From NCBI RefSeq assembly GCF_003148745.1, contig NZ_QGGU01000010.1, positions 1-64,000 of the forward strand: a DNA stretch of 64,000 nucleotides. Reading direction: 5' to 3'. Within the stretch, counting starts at the first letter, position 1; each line of letters opens with the position of its first letter. Positions 11,564-19,570 of the stretch are shown in pieces. The DNA comes from Pleionea mediterranea. GTDB lineage: Bacteria > Pseudomonadota > Gammaproteobacteria > Enterobacterales > Kangiellaceae. The notes under the pieces were generated by a model. It ran no database searches, was not told the origin of the DNA, and worked only from the letters and a program-made list of their open reading frames with translations. The translations under genes and the position numbers were made by a program.

Positions 11564-12037
11564 ATGAACATTTTAAGTTGTCTCGATCCATCGCGCACTC
11601 TCGCGAGTGCGCAAGCTTCCAGCAAAAAGCGTGCTTTTGAAATAATCAGCGAGCTATTTGCCAATTCTTGCCAGAGTGTTTCTGAGCAAGATGTGCTCGA
11701 CAGTTTATTTGCCCGTGAACGCCTTGGAAGCACGGCCATGGGCGGTGGCATTGCCATCCCTCATGGACGCTGCAACTCCTGTCAGGGAGCAATATGTGCA
11801 GTGGTCATGCTTGAAACCGGTATTGACTATAACGCTACCGATAAACAACCGGTTGATATTTTATTCGCCGTTATGGTGCCTGAGCAGGCGCACGACGAGC
11901 ATATCGAGTGTCTTTCAAGTATTGCCAACCTACTTAAACAGGAAAGCTTTTCCCGCCAAATTCGAAACGCTTATAACAATCAAGCACTGTATGATATAGT
12001 CAAAGCAGCGGTTGAAAAACAGTCAGCCAAAGCCTAA
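11564..12037 (+). CDS. ptsN: Nitrogen-PTS enzyme IIA (PtsN)
   Basis: Final phospho-acceptor of the nitrogen phosphotransferase system; its phosphorylation state regulates potassium uptake and other targets. 157 residues (E. coli 163) with the active histidine His67 in the GIAIPHGR motif. It begins only 6 bp after hpf. A perfect 8-bp inverted repeat with a 4-nt loop (GCGCACTC/GAGTGCGC, 11592-11611) lies inside codons 10-16, which could slow early translation. Confidence 0.96.
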   Translation: MNILSCLDPSRTLASAQASSKKRAFEIISELFANSCQSVSEQDVLDSLFARERLGSTAMGGGIAIPHGRCNSCQGAICAVVMLETGIDYNATDKQPVDILFAVMVPEQAHDEHIECLSSIANLLKQESFSRQIRNAYNNQALYDIVKAAVEKQSAKA

Positions 12038-12148
12038 CCTACTCGTATCCGTTAGGTGACTGTGTTTTAACGTAAATACTTATTATGCGACTGAGTCGCC
12101 CGGCTTTGATAATTGTTTTTTGATAAAAAGAATTCTGATAAGAGTGTT

Positions 12149-12997
12149 ATGAAACGAGTTATTCTCAGTGGACGATCCGGATCCGGAAAAACCGTAGCGT
12201 TGCGAGCATTGGAAGATCAAGGCTTTTATTGCGTTGATAATATTCCTCTTTCTCTGATCCCTCAATTGGTAGACACTGTTGAAGTGCAACATCAAGATCT
12301 TGCTTTGGGTGTTGATGCCAGAAGCTTCCCTAAAGATTTAGAGAACTTCAGCGAAATTTTACAAAACATTCGCCAAACAGGAAAAGATTTTCAGGTCATC
12401 TATATTGATGCCGATGACGCCACCTTGCTAAAACGATTTAGCGAAACTCGCCGGCGCCATCCACTGACTCAAAATGGCTTTTCATTAAAAGAAGCCATTA
12501 TGCAAGAACGCGATCTGTTAGAGCCTGTTGCACTCGCCTCTGACTTAATTATTGATACCACATCCATGACGCCCTACGCACTCCGTGACTTTGTGCGAGA
12601 GCGGGTATTGGCCCAACATAAAGCCACCATGGATGTGATGTTTGAATCCTTTGGTTATAAGAATGGTATCCCTACCGAAGCCGATTATGTTTTTGATGTT
12701 CGTTGCCTGCCCAATCCTTACTGGGATCCTGAACTAAAAGAATACAATGGCACTCAACAGCCGATTATTGATTTTTTAGAAAATCAGCCGCTAGTCCTGG
12801 AGCTATTCTGGCAATTAAAAGTTTTTCTTCATACCTGGTTACCAAGATTCGAACAGGACAATCGAAGTTATATGACCATTGCCATTGGTTGCACAGGCGG
12901 CCACCATCGCAGTGTTTACATGGCGGAAAAACTAACCGAATACTTTAAGCAGGAACGCCCCAATACTAAAGTAAGGCATCGCGATTTAAATCACTAA
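12149..12997 (+). CDS. rapZ: RNase adapter protein RapZ
   Basis: Nucleotide-binding protein that in E. coli senses glucosamine 6-phosphate and presents the small RNA GlmZ to RNase E. 282 residues (E. coli 284). Walker A GRSGSGKT (8-15) and the conserved C-terminal block with IGCTGGHHRS are present. The ATG at 12149 is used because the protein then starts MKRVILSGRSGSG like its relatives; the frame remains open upstream to 12113. Lies downstream of ptsN as usual. Confidence 0.96.
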   Translation: MKRVILSGRSGSGKTVALRALEDQGFYCVDNIPLSLIPQLVDTVEVQHQDLALGVDARSFPKDLENFSEILQNIRQTGKDFQVIYIDADDATLLKRFSETRRRHPLTQNGFSLKEAIMQERDLLEPVALASDLIIDTTSMTPYALRDFVRERVLAQHKATMDVMFESFGYKNGIPTEADYVFDVRCLPNPYWDPELKEYNGTQQPIIDFLENQPLVLELFWQLKVFLHTWLPRFEQDNRSYMTIAIGCTGGHHRSVYMAEKLTEYFKQERPNTKVRHRDLNH

Positions 12998-13054
12998 GTT
13001 TTCAATTTAATTTATCTATCTAACGTAGATTCAAAAAAGGAAATCTGGAATCGA

Positions 13055-13441
13055 ATGATGAATACCTTAAGTGTTCTGATACTGACACGCTCAATGGCAG
13101 GCACCGAAATGCTCAGTGTTGTTCGCCAACGACTTGAAACACTAAACATTGATTGTCATACCTTAACCTTTAATCCGGAAGCCAGTGCTGACACTGTTTA
13201 CCCGCATATTTCCGGTCGTATTAATCATATTGATAAAGGGGCTGGCGTTCTGGTTTTAATCGACAGTGATGCAACCCATCAAGCATTGTTTAAAAAGCTC
13301 AGCGATGAATTAAATGTTATCTGTGTTACCGGATTAAACGATGCCATGATAGCCGCCATTAAAGAATGCGATAAATTAACCCTGCCACAAGCCGCCGAAC
13401 GGGTTATTCAGGCTGGTCTTGCCGCTATAAAAAAATACTGA
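13055..13441 (+). CDS. EIIA-Man-like protein lacking the phospho-histidine
   Basis: 128 residues resembling the mannose/fructose-type IIA domain: a first strand (VLILT), a middle strand GVLVLIDSDAT where active proteins have a GVLxLxDxxGxSP-type pattern, a VICVTGLNDAM strand, and a C-terminal helix. In active EIIA-Man the first strand ends in THG with the phosphorylated His; here it reads LTRSMAG, so no phosphorylation site is visible. It sits between rapZ and the NPr gene, where some proteobacteria have an intact EIIA-Man. Perhaps a non-catalytic regulator or a decaying copy. Two consecutive ATG codons start the frame (13055, 13058). Assignment rests on fold-level similarity and context. Confidence 0.6.
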   Translation: MMNTLSVLILTRSMAGTEMLSVVRQRLETLNIDCHTLTFNPEASADTVYPHISGRINHIDKGAGVLVLIDSDATHQALFKKLSDELNVICVTGLNDAMIAAIKECDKLTLPQAAERVIQAGLAAIKKY

Positions 13442-13470
13442 GCTAAAAAAATAAAAATGCCGCATTAATC

Positions 13471-13737
13471 ATGCTAACCACTCAATGCACCATCGTTAAT
13501 GCCAAAGGTATGCACGCCAGAGCCGCAGCTGAAGTGGTGAAGCTTGCCGAATGTTATCAATCCAACATCACTATCAAATATCAGGGAAAACAGGTTTCTG
13601 CGGATAATCTGCTAAATCTGCTGACACTAGCCGCTAACTGCGGAAAAACAGTGGAAATCACCGCCGAGGGTGCCGATGAAAAACAGGCGATTGTGGCGCT
13701 CGAAAGCCTGTTTCATCAGGGCTTTTACGAATCCTAG
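13471..13737 (+). CDS. ptsO: Phosphocarrier protein NPr (HPr-like)
   Basis: HPr-family phosphocarrier of the nitrogen PTS, which passes phosphate from EI-Ntr (PtsP, not in the window) to PtsN. 88 residues with the active histidine His15 in the NAKGMHARAA motif. It is the last gene of the rpoN-hpf-ptsN-rapZ block and lies 29 bp after the degenerate EIIA-like gene. Called npr in E. coli and ptsO in pseudomonads. Confidence 0.93.
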   Translation: MLTTQCTIVNAKGMHARAAAEVVKLAECYQSNITIKYQGKQVSADNLLNLLTLAANCGKTVEITAEGADEKQAIVALESLFHQGFYES

Positions 13738-13870
13738 ACCTATTCATAAAATAGAAGCTAACGCCGAGAAACTACCTTTACATGTTTATCAGTTGTCCAT
13801 TGCTGATACTGTTCAAAATAAACTCTACTCTAAAGTCGGCCAATAACTCCTAAATACTCTTTAGCTATTT

Positions 13871-13903
13871 TTACTTCGACTATATTGCTAGAAACGCTAT
13901 AAT
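13871..13903 (+). promoter_or_regulatory. Possible promoter of mgtE
   Basis: A perfect TATAAT (13898-13903) lies 65 bp before the mgtE ATG in the 231-bp gap after the NPr gene. The -35 is poor (TTACTT at 13871-13876, spacing 21 bp), so this is a tentative call. I see no convincing Mg-sensing leader structure. Confidence 0.35.
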
Positions 13904-13968
13904 CATCACACTGTAAGCTATTGCTTATTCTGGTTTTTTAATCAAATACTGCCGCCATTGGAGGATTA

Positions 13969-15336
13969 ATGGTCGAATCATACGAACAAGAACAACCCAT
14001 TGATCAACTGCAGCAACTGAATGATGCTCTCGACAGCGGTATGTTTGTTCATGTTCGTATGATGCTTAACGAAATGCCACCCTCCGATGTGGCGCACCTG
14101 CTAGAATCATCACCGCCCCGCGCCCGAAATCTGCTCTGGAAACTGGTCAATGTTGAGCGTGAAGGCGACATCTTAAACTACCTTAACGACGAAATTAGAA
14201 ATCACTTTGTCGATCAAATGGCACCGGAACACCTGGCCCAGGCTCTGGAAGGTTTGGAAGTCGATGATCTGGCGGATATTCTTGGTGAACTTCCAGAAAG
14301 CGTCTATCTGGAAGTTATGGCATCCATGAGCGAGCAGGATCGCCATCGCGTTGAAGCCGCCCTGATATTCCCGGAAGACACCGCCGGCGGTTTGATGAAT
14401 CTGGATACCATAACGGTTCGTCCAAAGGTCACCGTTGATGTGGTTTCCCGCTATTTAAGAATGAAAGGCCTGCCCGATACCACCGACAGTATTTATGTTG
14501 TGGACACACACGACCGACTGTTGGGTGCTGTCAGCCTCGCCTCTTTAATCACCAGCCGGCAAGAAGTTTTGGTGGAAGAGTTATTAAACGATAATGTGGA
14601 AACCATTCTCGCTACCATGCCGGCGAATGAAGTTGCGCAAATATTCGAACGTCGTGATTTATTATCGGCTCCTGTAGTGGATGAAGAAGGCCGCCTGCTA
14701 GGTCGCATCACCATTGATGACGTGGTGGATGTTATACGTGAAGAAGCCGAACACTCATTAATGAGTATGGCCGGTCTAGATGAAGCCGATGACACCTTTG
14801 CGCCTGTCTGGTCTTCAGCCAGACGACGGGCCATCTGGCTGGGTATCAACCTGCTGACAGTATTAGTGGCAGCTCAGGTCATTGGTATTTTTGAAAGTAC
14901 TATTCAGGTTGTAACGGCTCTGGCAATCTTGCAGCCCATAGTGCCCAGCATGGGCGGTGTTGCCGGTACACAAACTCTAACGCTGGTGATACGGGGTATT
15001 TCACTGGGGCATGTAGTGGCAGGCAACAGTCGCTGGTTGATTATGAAAGAGCTGGGTGTGAGTGTTATTAACGGTATTTTATGGGCAGTGGCAGTGGGCA
15101 CACTAACTTATTTCTGGTTTCAGGATTTGCCTCAGGCACCTATGCTGGCTATCTCCATTGGTGGTGCCATGGTGGTTAACCTGATCGTCGGTGTTTTCGC
15201 TGGTGCCACTTTACCCATGATCTTAAGAAAATTTAATATGGATCCGGCCCTGTCGGGCGGCGTCATACTCACCACCATTACCGATGTGGTGGGCTTTTTC
15301 ACCCTGCTTGGTTTCGCTACTCTGTTTTTTGTTTAG
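13969..15336 (+). CDS. mgtE: Magnesium transporter MgtE
   Basis: Inner-membrane Mg2+ channel gated by cytoplasmic magnesium. 455 residues: an N-terminal superhelical domain (about 20-130), two CBS domains (about 135-260; the GRITIDDVVDVIREE strand-helix belongs to the second) and five membrane helices (about 280-455) including the conserved PIVPSMGGVAGTQTLTLVIRG pore segment and the GATLPM motif. The ribosome binding site GGAGG is 6 nt from the ATG. It follows the NPr gene, a common order in marine gammaproteobacteria, and is convergent with pmbA 10 bp away. Confidence 0.96.
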   Translation: MVESYEQEQPIDQLQQLNDALDSGMFVHVRMMLNEMPPSDVAHLLESSPPRARNLLWKLVNVEREGDILNYLNDEIRNHFVDQMAPEHLAQALEGLEVDDLADILGELPESVYLEVMASMSEQDRHRVEAALIFPEDTAGGLMNLDTITVRPKVTVDVVSRYLRMKGLPDTTDSIYVVDTHDRLLGAVSLASLITSRQEVLVEELLNDNVETILATMPANEVAQIFERRDLLSAPVVDEEGRLLGRITIDDVVDVIREEAEHSLMSMAGLDEADDTFAPVWSSARRRAIWLGINLLTVLVAAQVIGIFESTIQVVTALAILQPIVPSMGGVAGTQTLTLVIRGISLGHVVAGNSRWLIMKELGVSVINGILWAVAVGTLTYFWFQDLPQAPMLAISIGGAMVVNLIVGVFAGATLPMILRKFNMDPALSGGVILTTITDVVGFFTLLGFATLFFV

Positions 15337-15346
15337 CTGTAGAACA

Positions 15347-16711
15347 CTAACTGCCAGCAACGGTCATACCGTCAATTAATACCGAGCCAGATAACACCGA
15401 AGAACGGTGATCAAGATCATTACCGACGCAACGAATGTTGTTAAACATGTCTTTTAAATTACCTGCAATGGTCACTTCGTGAACCGGAAACTTTATTTCG
15501 CCCTGCTCAACCCAGAACCCAGCAGCACCACGAGAATAGTCGCCGGTGACCATATTGACCCCCTGCCCCATCACCTCGGTGACCACAAGGCCAGAGCCCA
15601 TTTCCGCTAACAACTGTTTAAAATTCAAATCATTATGACTGATAAATACATTGTGCAGTCCACCAGCATTAGCAGTGGTTTTTAACCCGAGTTTTCGAGC
15701 AGAGTAACTGCCCAGCACATAACTTTGCAGCACTCCCTGATCAATAATATCGCGATCAAAGGTGGCAACACCTTCATTATCAAAACAACTGGACGCAAGC
15801 CCTCCCACCAGGCGAGGCCGCTCATCAATTCGAATAAACTCCGGGAAAATACGCTGACCAATGGAATCCGGTAAAAAGGTAGCATTACGGTACAAAGCAC
15901 TGCCCCGTATAGCACTTAAGAAATGCCCAAATAAGCCTCGTGCAATTTCCGGCACCATTAACACAGGCACTTTAACAGTTTTAATGGAGCGGGCACCCAG
16001 ATGCTCAATTACTCGCTGCGCGGCTTTTTTACCCACCTGCTCTGGCGTTTCCAGCTGCTCTATTTTCCGTCCCAGAGTGTACCAGTATTCACGCTGCATC
16101 CCTTGAACTGTATTACCAATCAGTACATTGCTCATGCTATAGCGAGTGCTGCTCGATTCGCCCATAAAACCATGACTGTTGGCATAAACACGCGCGTTTC
16201 TGTGTCCAGAAATACCGGCACCATCAGACTGGCTGATGCGTTTATCAAAACTCAATCCTGCCGACTCACAGCGAAGCGACAGGCCTATCATATCTTGCAC
16301 CGATAAATCACTCGGATGATCCAGATCCAGATCGGTAATATCGGAGGCCATTAATTCGGCATCCGCCAATCCGGAGTATGGATCGGGCGAGGTAAACTTT
16401 GCGATATTACATGCTTTCTCAACCGCTTCTTCAATGGCTTTATCACGGGTGTCGGTGGTGGTTGCCATACCTTTTCGCTGGCCATAAAAAACACTGATGC
16501 CAAAACTGCTGTCCTGATTAAACTCAACCGTTTCGACGCTACCACCTCTCACCTGTACGCTGAGCCCGTTATCCTGACTGACCCCGACTTCGGCTGCGCT
16601 GGCACCTTTCTCTTTAGCCAAGGTTAAAATTTTGTCACAAACCTGTTGTAAAACAGTGATCTTTTCAGCCATATCAATGGCGTCTAACGACGCAGCAGTT
16701 TGATCGGTCAC
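15347..16711 (-). CDS. pmbA: TldD/PmbA-family metalloprotease subunit PmbA (TldE)
   Basis: Partner of TldD in a heterodimeric zinc protease that degrades unfolded peptides, matures microcin B17 in E. coli and affects CcdA stability. This subunit normally lacks the zinc-binding HExxxH, and none is seen here. I use the GTG at 16711, preceded by GGGAG 5 nt away, giving 454 residues (E. coli PmbA 450); an ATG at 16672 is the alternative (441 residues). Motifs SFGISVFYGQRKG and TSPDPYSGLADAEL are family-typical. tldD lies 8 kb away on the same strand. Confidence 0.93.
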   Translation of the reverse strand: MTDQTAASLDAIDMAEKITVLQQVCDKILTLAKEKGASAAEVGVSQDNGLSVQVRGGSVETVEFNQDSSFGISVFYGQRKGMATTTDTRDKAIEEAVEKACNIAKFTSPDPYSGLADAELMASDITDLDLDHPSDLSVQDMIGLSLRCESAGLSFDKRISQSDGAGISGHRNARVYANSHGFMGESSSTRYSMSNVLIGNTVQGMQREYWYTLGRKIEQLETPEQVGKKAAQRVIEHLGARSIKTVKVPVLMVPEIARGLFGHFLSAIRGSALYRNATFLPDSIGQRIFPEFIRIDERPRLVGGLASSCFDNEGVATFDRDIIDQGVLQSYVLGSYSARKLGLKTTANAGGLHNVFISHNDLNFKQLLAEMGSGLVVTEVMGQGVNMVTGDYSRGAAGFWVEQGEIKFPVHEVTIAGNLKDMFNNIRCVGNDLDHRSSVLSGSVLIDGMTVAGS

Positions 16712-16869
16712 AGAAACTCCCAGGAAAATAATGAAATTTTGCCAATGCCCAACTAAACTTAGTGTGAATGCACCGACAATAAAAGCTAACAATAATTTAT
16801 GAATAATATCATGCTCTTACTGTTGCCACTAACCCAATCCTTATTAAGTCATGATTCAGAGGCAATGCG

Positions 16870-18999
16870 ATGAAAGCGCCCCTATCCCTGCTGGCGCTGC
16901 TTACAGCCGTCTCTACGCCACCTGGCAGCACAGCGGCCAGCGACCAAAGCCTCGATCAATTGCTCAATGATGACTTTCCGGTAGTACTCAGTGCCACTCG
17001 ACTGAAACAACCCAAAAGTGAAACACCGGCAGCCGTTACGGTGATCGATCAGCAAACCATCGAGCAGTTAGGGGCCCGCTCCATTGCCGAAGTATTACGA
17101 CTGGTACCAGGCCTTTATGTGGGCTACGAGCGAGGTCACTCACCAGAAATGGGATATCATGCCCTGGCAAGCGAAAACAGCCGTCACCTGCAAGTATTGG
17201 TGGATGGCCGCTCAATTTATCAGCCTGCGCTGGCTCGAATTTTATGGGAAGATCTGCCGCTGTCGATTGAAAAAATTTCTCGAATTGAAGTCATACGGGG
17301 CCCAAATACTGCCATGTATGGCGCCAACAGTTATCTGGCCGTTATTAATATCATCACGTTTCATCCGGAAGATCAGCTGGGCGGCCAGGCCTCAATTACC
17401 GAGGGTAACCACGGCATAAGTGATGCGAGCATTAAATACGCCAGCCAATTGGGTGACTTTGCTTACGATGTAACCCTTAGTCGGCATCAAGATGATGGCT
17501 TTGAAACATCATCCACAGGCGGCGAGCGATACGATGCCCACGACGGCGTCTTTATCGCTTCCGACCTTATCTGGCACCACTCCGATAACGATTATTTACG
17601 AATTCAACTGGGTGCGTCCGATAATGAGCGGCAACTGGATGATATCGATCCGGGTGAGTTGACGGACTTTCACCCGCAAACCACCAAAAACAGTTTTATA
17701 CACCTCACCTATAACAACCATATCGACTCACAAAATGAACTGAAATTGCAGGCGTCCTCCAGCCACACAAAACTGTCTGAGAACTGGGTCACATGTATGC
17801 CTGCACTGTTTCTATCCACCGAGCTGTACGACCTGTTTTCACTCAGCCCGGAATACACCGACGGTGTTTTTCTACCCAACTTACCTGCACCGCCACCAGA
17901 CAGTAATGACGCCGACATTAACGCACAGGCCATGTTAGCTTATCAACGGCTGTTTCAGAATGGTGCCGATACGGTTTGTGGTACCGCGAATCAAAACATG
18001 ACCGAGCGACGGATAGACACAGAAGCTCAGTGGATTGCCCGCGTTTCACCAAATACTCGAATCGTTACCGGCCTTAATTATCGTCATGACGAAGCCGAGT
18101 CTGAAAGCTATTTTAATGGCCTGTCAGAAAAAGATATCTGGCGTCTGTTTTCCAATATAGAGCTTAAGCCTGCAGAAAAATGGCGAGTTAATCTTGGTGC
18201 CATGTACGAAAATGACAGCATGATCGGCAACACACTGACACCTCGACTTGCGGTTAACTGGTTGTTTAATTCGACACAAAGTTTTCGCTTTATTTTTAGC
18301 CGAGCCAACCGCAGCCCGGACTTATTTGAGCAGGACAGCCAACGGAGCTACACACTGCGTGATATTCAAAACTTAAGTGGACAACCTGTATCGATAAACG
18401 GTGCAGGCTTTAATGCGCTCTATTACCAGCACAGTGATAGCCCTGGTGAGCTTAACTACGAAGACATTCGAACCTGGGAAGCAGGTTGGTATTACCATAG
18501 CTTTGATCAAAGTATTGAGCTGGACATCCGCTTGTTCCACGAAACACTGTATAACCTGCTTGAAGGCAAAACGATGGTACAACAATTTGATCTGGAAAAC
18601 TCGGGGCAGGTTTCAATGAAAGGAGTAGAAGCACAATTTAGCTGGCATATTGCCCCTAATACACGACTCTCTTTAGGCAACAGCTATGTCGATCGATACA
18701 ACAGCAGCAATCCTTTTTACAACCGTAGCGGAGCCAAAAGTAGCTGGTCGATAAATGGCTTCCATCAATTTGATAACCAGATTAAATGGAGCAATAGCTT
18801 CTACTACTATGACGATTATTTTGCCGTCGACTTTAAGCGTTTTGATTCCTCAGTTGCCTATACCTTTGACTTCAATGCTGTGTTACTGACGACTCGATTG
18901 ACCTATCAACACAGATTTGATGATAATCATTTGCTGGATTTAAGGAGTGTTTACACAAATCCTGATAAAATATACGCCACTGTTTCACTTAACTGGTAA
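16870..18999 (+). CDS. TonB-dependent outer-membrane receptor
   Basis: 709-residue outer-membrane receptor: a signal peptide (about 1-22, ending STAAS), a plug domain (about 35-155, with the SAT..TVIDQQTIEQLGARSI and RIEVIRGPNTAMYGANS motifs) and a 22-strand-type beta-barrel ending in tryptophan. The extracellular loops include two cysteines (CMPALF and CGTANQ regions) that might form a disulfide. The substrate cannot be told from sequence; no iron-regulatory site or partner transporter is seen nearby. It lies between pmbA and yjgA, which are adjacent and divergent in E. coli, so it looks like an insertion into a conserved junction. Confidence 0.93.
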   Translation: MKAPLSLLALLTAVSTPPGSTAASDQSLDQLLNDDFPVVLSATRLKQPKSETPAAVTVIDQQTIEQLGARSIAEVLRLVPGLYVGYERGHSPEMGYHALASENSRHLQVLVDGRSIYQPALARILWEDLPLSIEKISRIEVIRGPNTAMYGANSYLAVINIITFHPEDQLGGQASITEGNHGISDASIKYASQLGDFAYDVTLSRHQDDGFETSSTGGERYDAHDGVFIASDLIWHHSDNDYLRIQLGASDNERQLDDIDPGELTDFHPQTTKNSFIHLTYNNHIDSQNELKLQASSSHTKLSENWVTCMPALFLSTELYDLFSLSPEYTDGVFLPNLPAPPPDSNDADINAQAMLAYQRLFQNGADTVCGTANQNMTERRIDTEAQWIARVSPNTRIVTGLNYRHDEAESESYFNGLSEKDIWRLFSNIELKPAEKWRVNLGAMYENDSMIGNTLTPRLAVNWLFNSTQSFRFIFSRANRSPDLFEQDSQRSYTLRDIQNLSGQPVSINGAGFNALYYQHSDSPGELNYEDIRTWEAGWYYHSFDQSIELDIRLFHETLYNLLEGKTMVQQFDLENSGQVSMKGVEAQFSWHIAPNTRLSLGNSYVDRYNSSNPFYNRSGAKSSWSINGFHQFDNQIKWSNSFYYYDDYFAVDFKRFDSSVAYTFDFNAVLLTTRLTYQHRFDDNHLLDLRSVYTNPDKIYATVSLNW

Positions 19000-19014
19000 C
19001 TGGCCATTTGAATC

Positions 19015-19530
19015 ATGACTCAAAACGAACAAGATCTGCCGCTTGAGCTAACCGATGACGAGCAAGACGACACACTAAAAAGTAAATCACAAATAAAAGA
19101 CGAGCTGCGGGATATCACCAGGTTTGGTATGGAGTTAGCTGAATTCAGTATGGCTAACCTTAAAAAACTACCCTTAAATGAGAAGATACTGGAAGCCTTT
19201 TCCGATCTTGATCGTATGAAGGGCAACGAAGCCAAAAAGCGACACTTTAAACGTATTGGCAAACTGCTGCGCGAAATTGATCTGGAGCCGGTAAAGCTTG
19301 CCTATACCCGATATAAGGCCGGTCAGCCACTGGTCGACACCAATCAAAATCCGTCTTTTGCAGAACAGTGGTACACAAAACTTATTGAACAACAGCAGGA
19401 TCCGGAAACCTTTGTTCAACAATACGATTATTGTGATCGTCAACAATTACGACAATTAATACGCAATGCGTTAAAAGCGCCAGCTAAACATAAAGAAAAA
19501 TTGATTCAATATCTGGAGACGTTTGAGTAA
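19015..19530 (+). CDS. yjgA: Ribosome biogenesis factor YjgA/DarP
   Basis: DUF615 protein that associates with pre-50S particles and supports late large-subunit assembly. 171 residues (E. coli 183). Conserved stretches include KSKSQIKDELRDI, LPLNEKILEAF and the KRHFKRIGKLLRE block, with an alpha-helical, charged composition. It starts 15 bp after the TonB receptor. In E. coli it lies beside pmbA. Confidence 0.93.
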   Translation: MTQNEQDLPLELTDDEQDDTLKSKSQIKDELRDITRFGMELAEFSMANLKKLPLNEKILEAFSDLDRMKGNEAKKRHFKRIGKLLREIDLEPVKLAYTRYKAGQPLVDTNQNPSFAEQWYTKLIEQQQDPETFVQQYDYCDRQQLRQLIRNALKAPAKHKEKLIQYLETFE

Positions 19531-19570
19531 TTGAAACTCGTCTTTGCACAGCTTTATAAAAAGGGGAAGT

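Noticed and set aside
13738-13968. Mg-sensing riboswitch before mgtE
   Set aside because: The 231-bp leader shows no M-box-like helices that I can recognise; a covariance-model search would decide.
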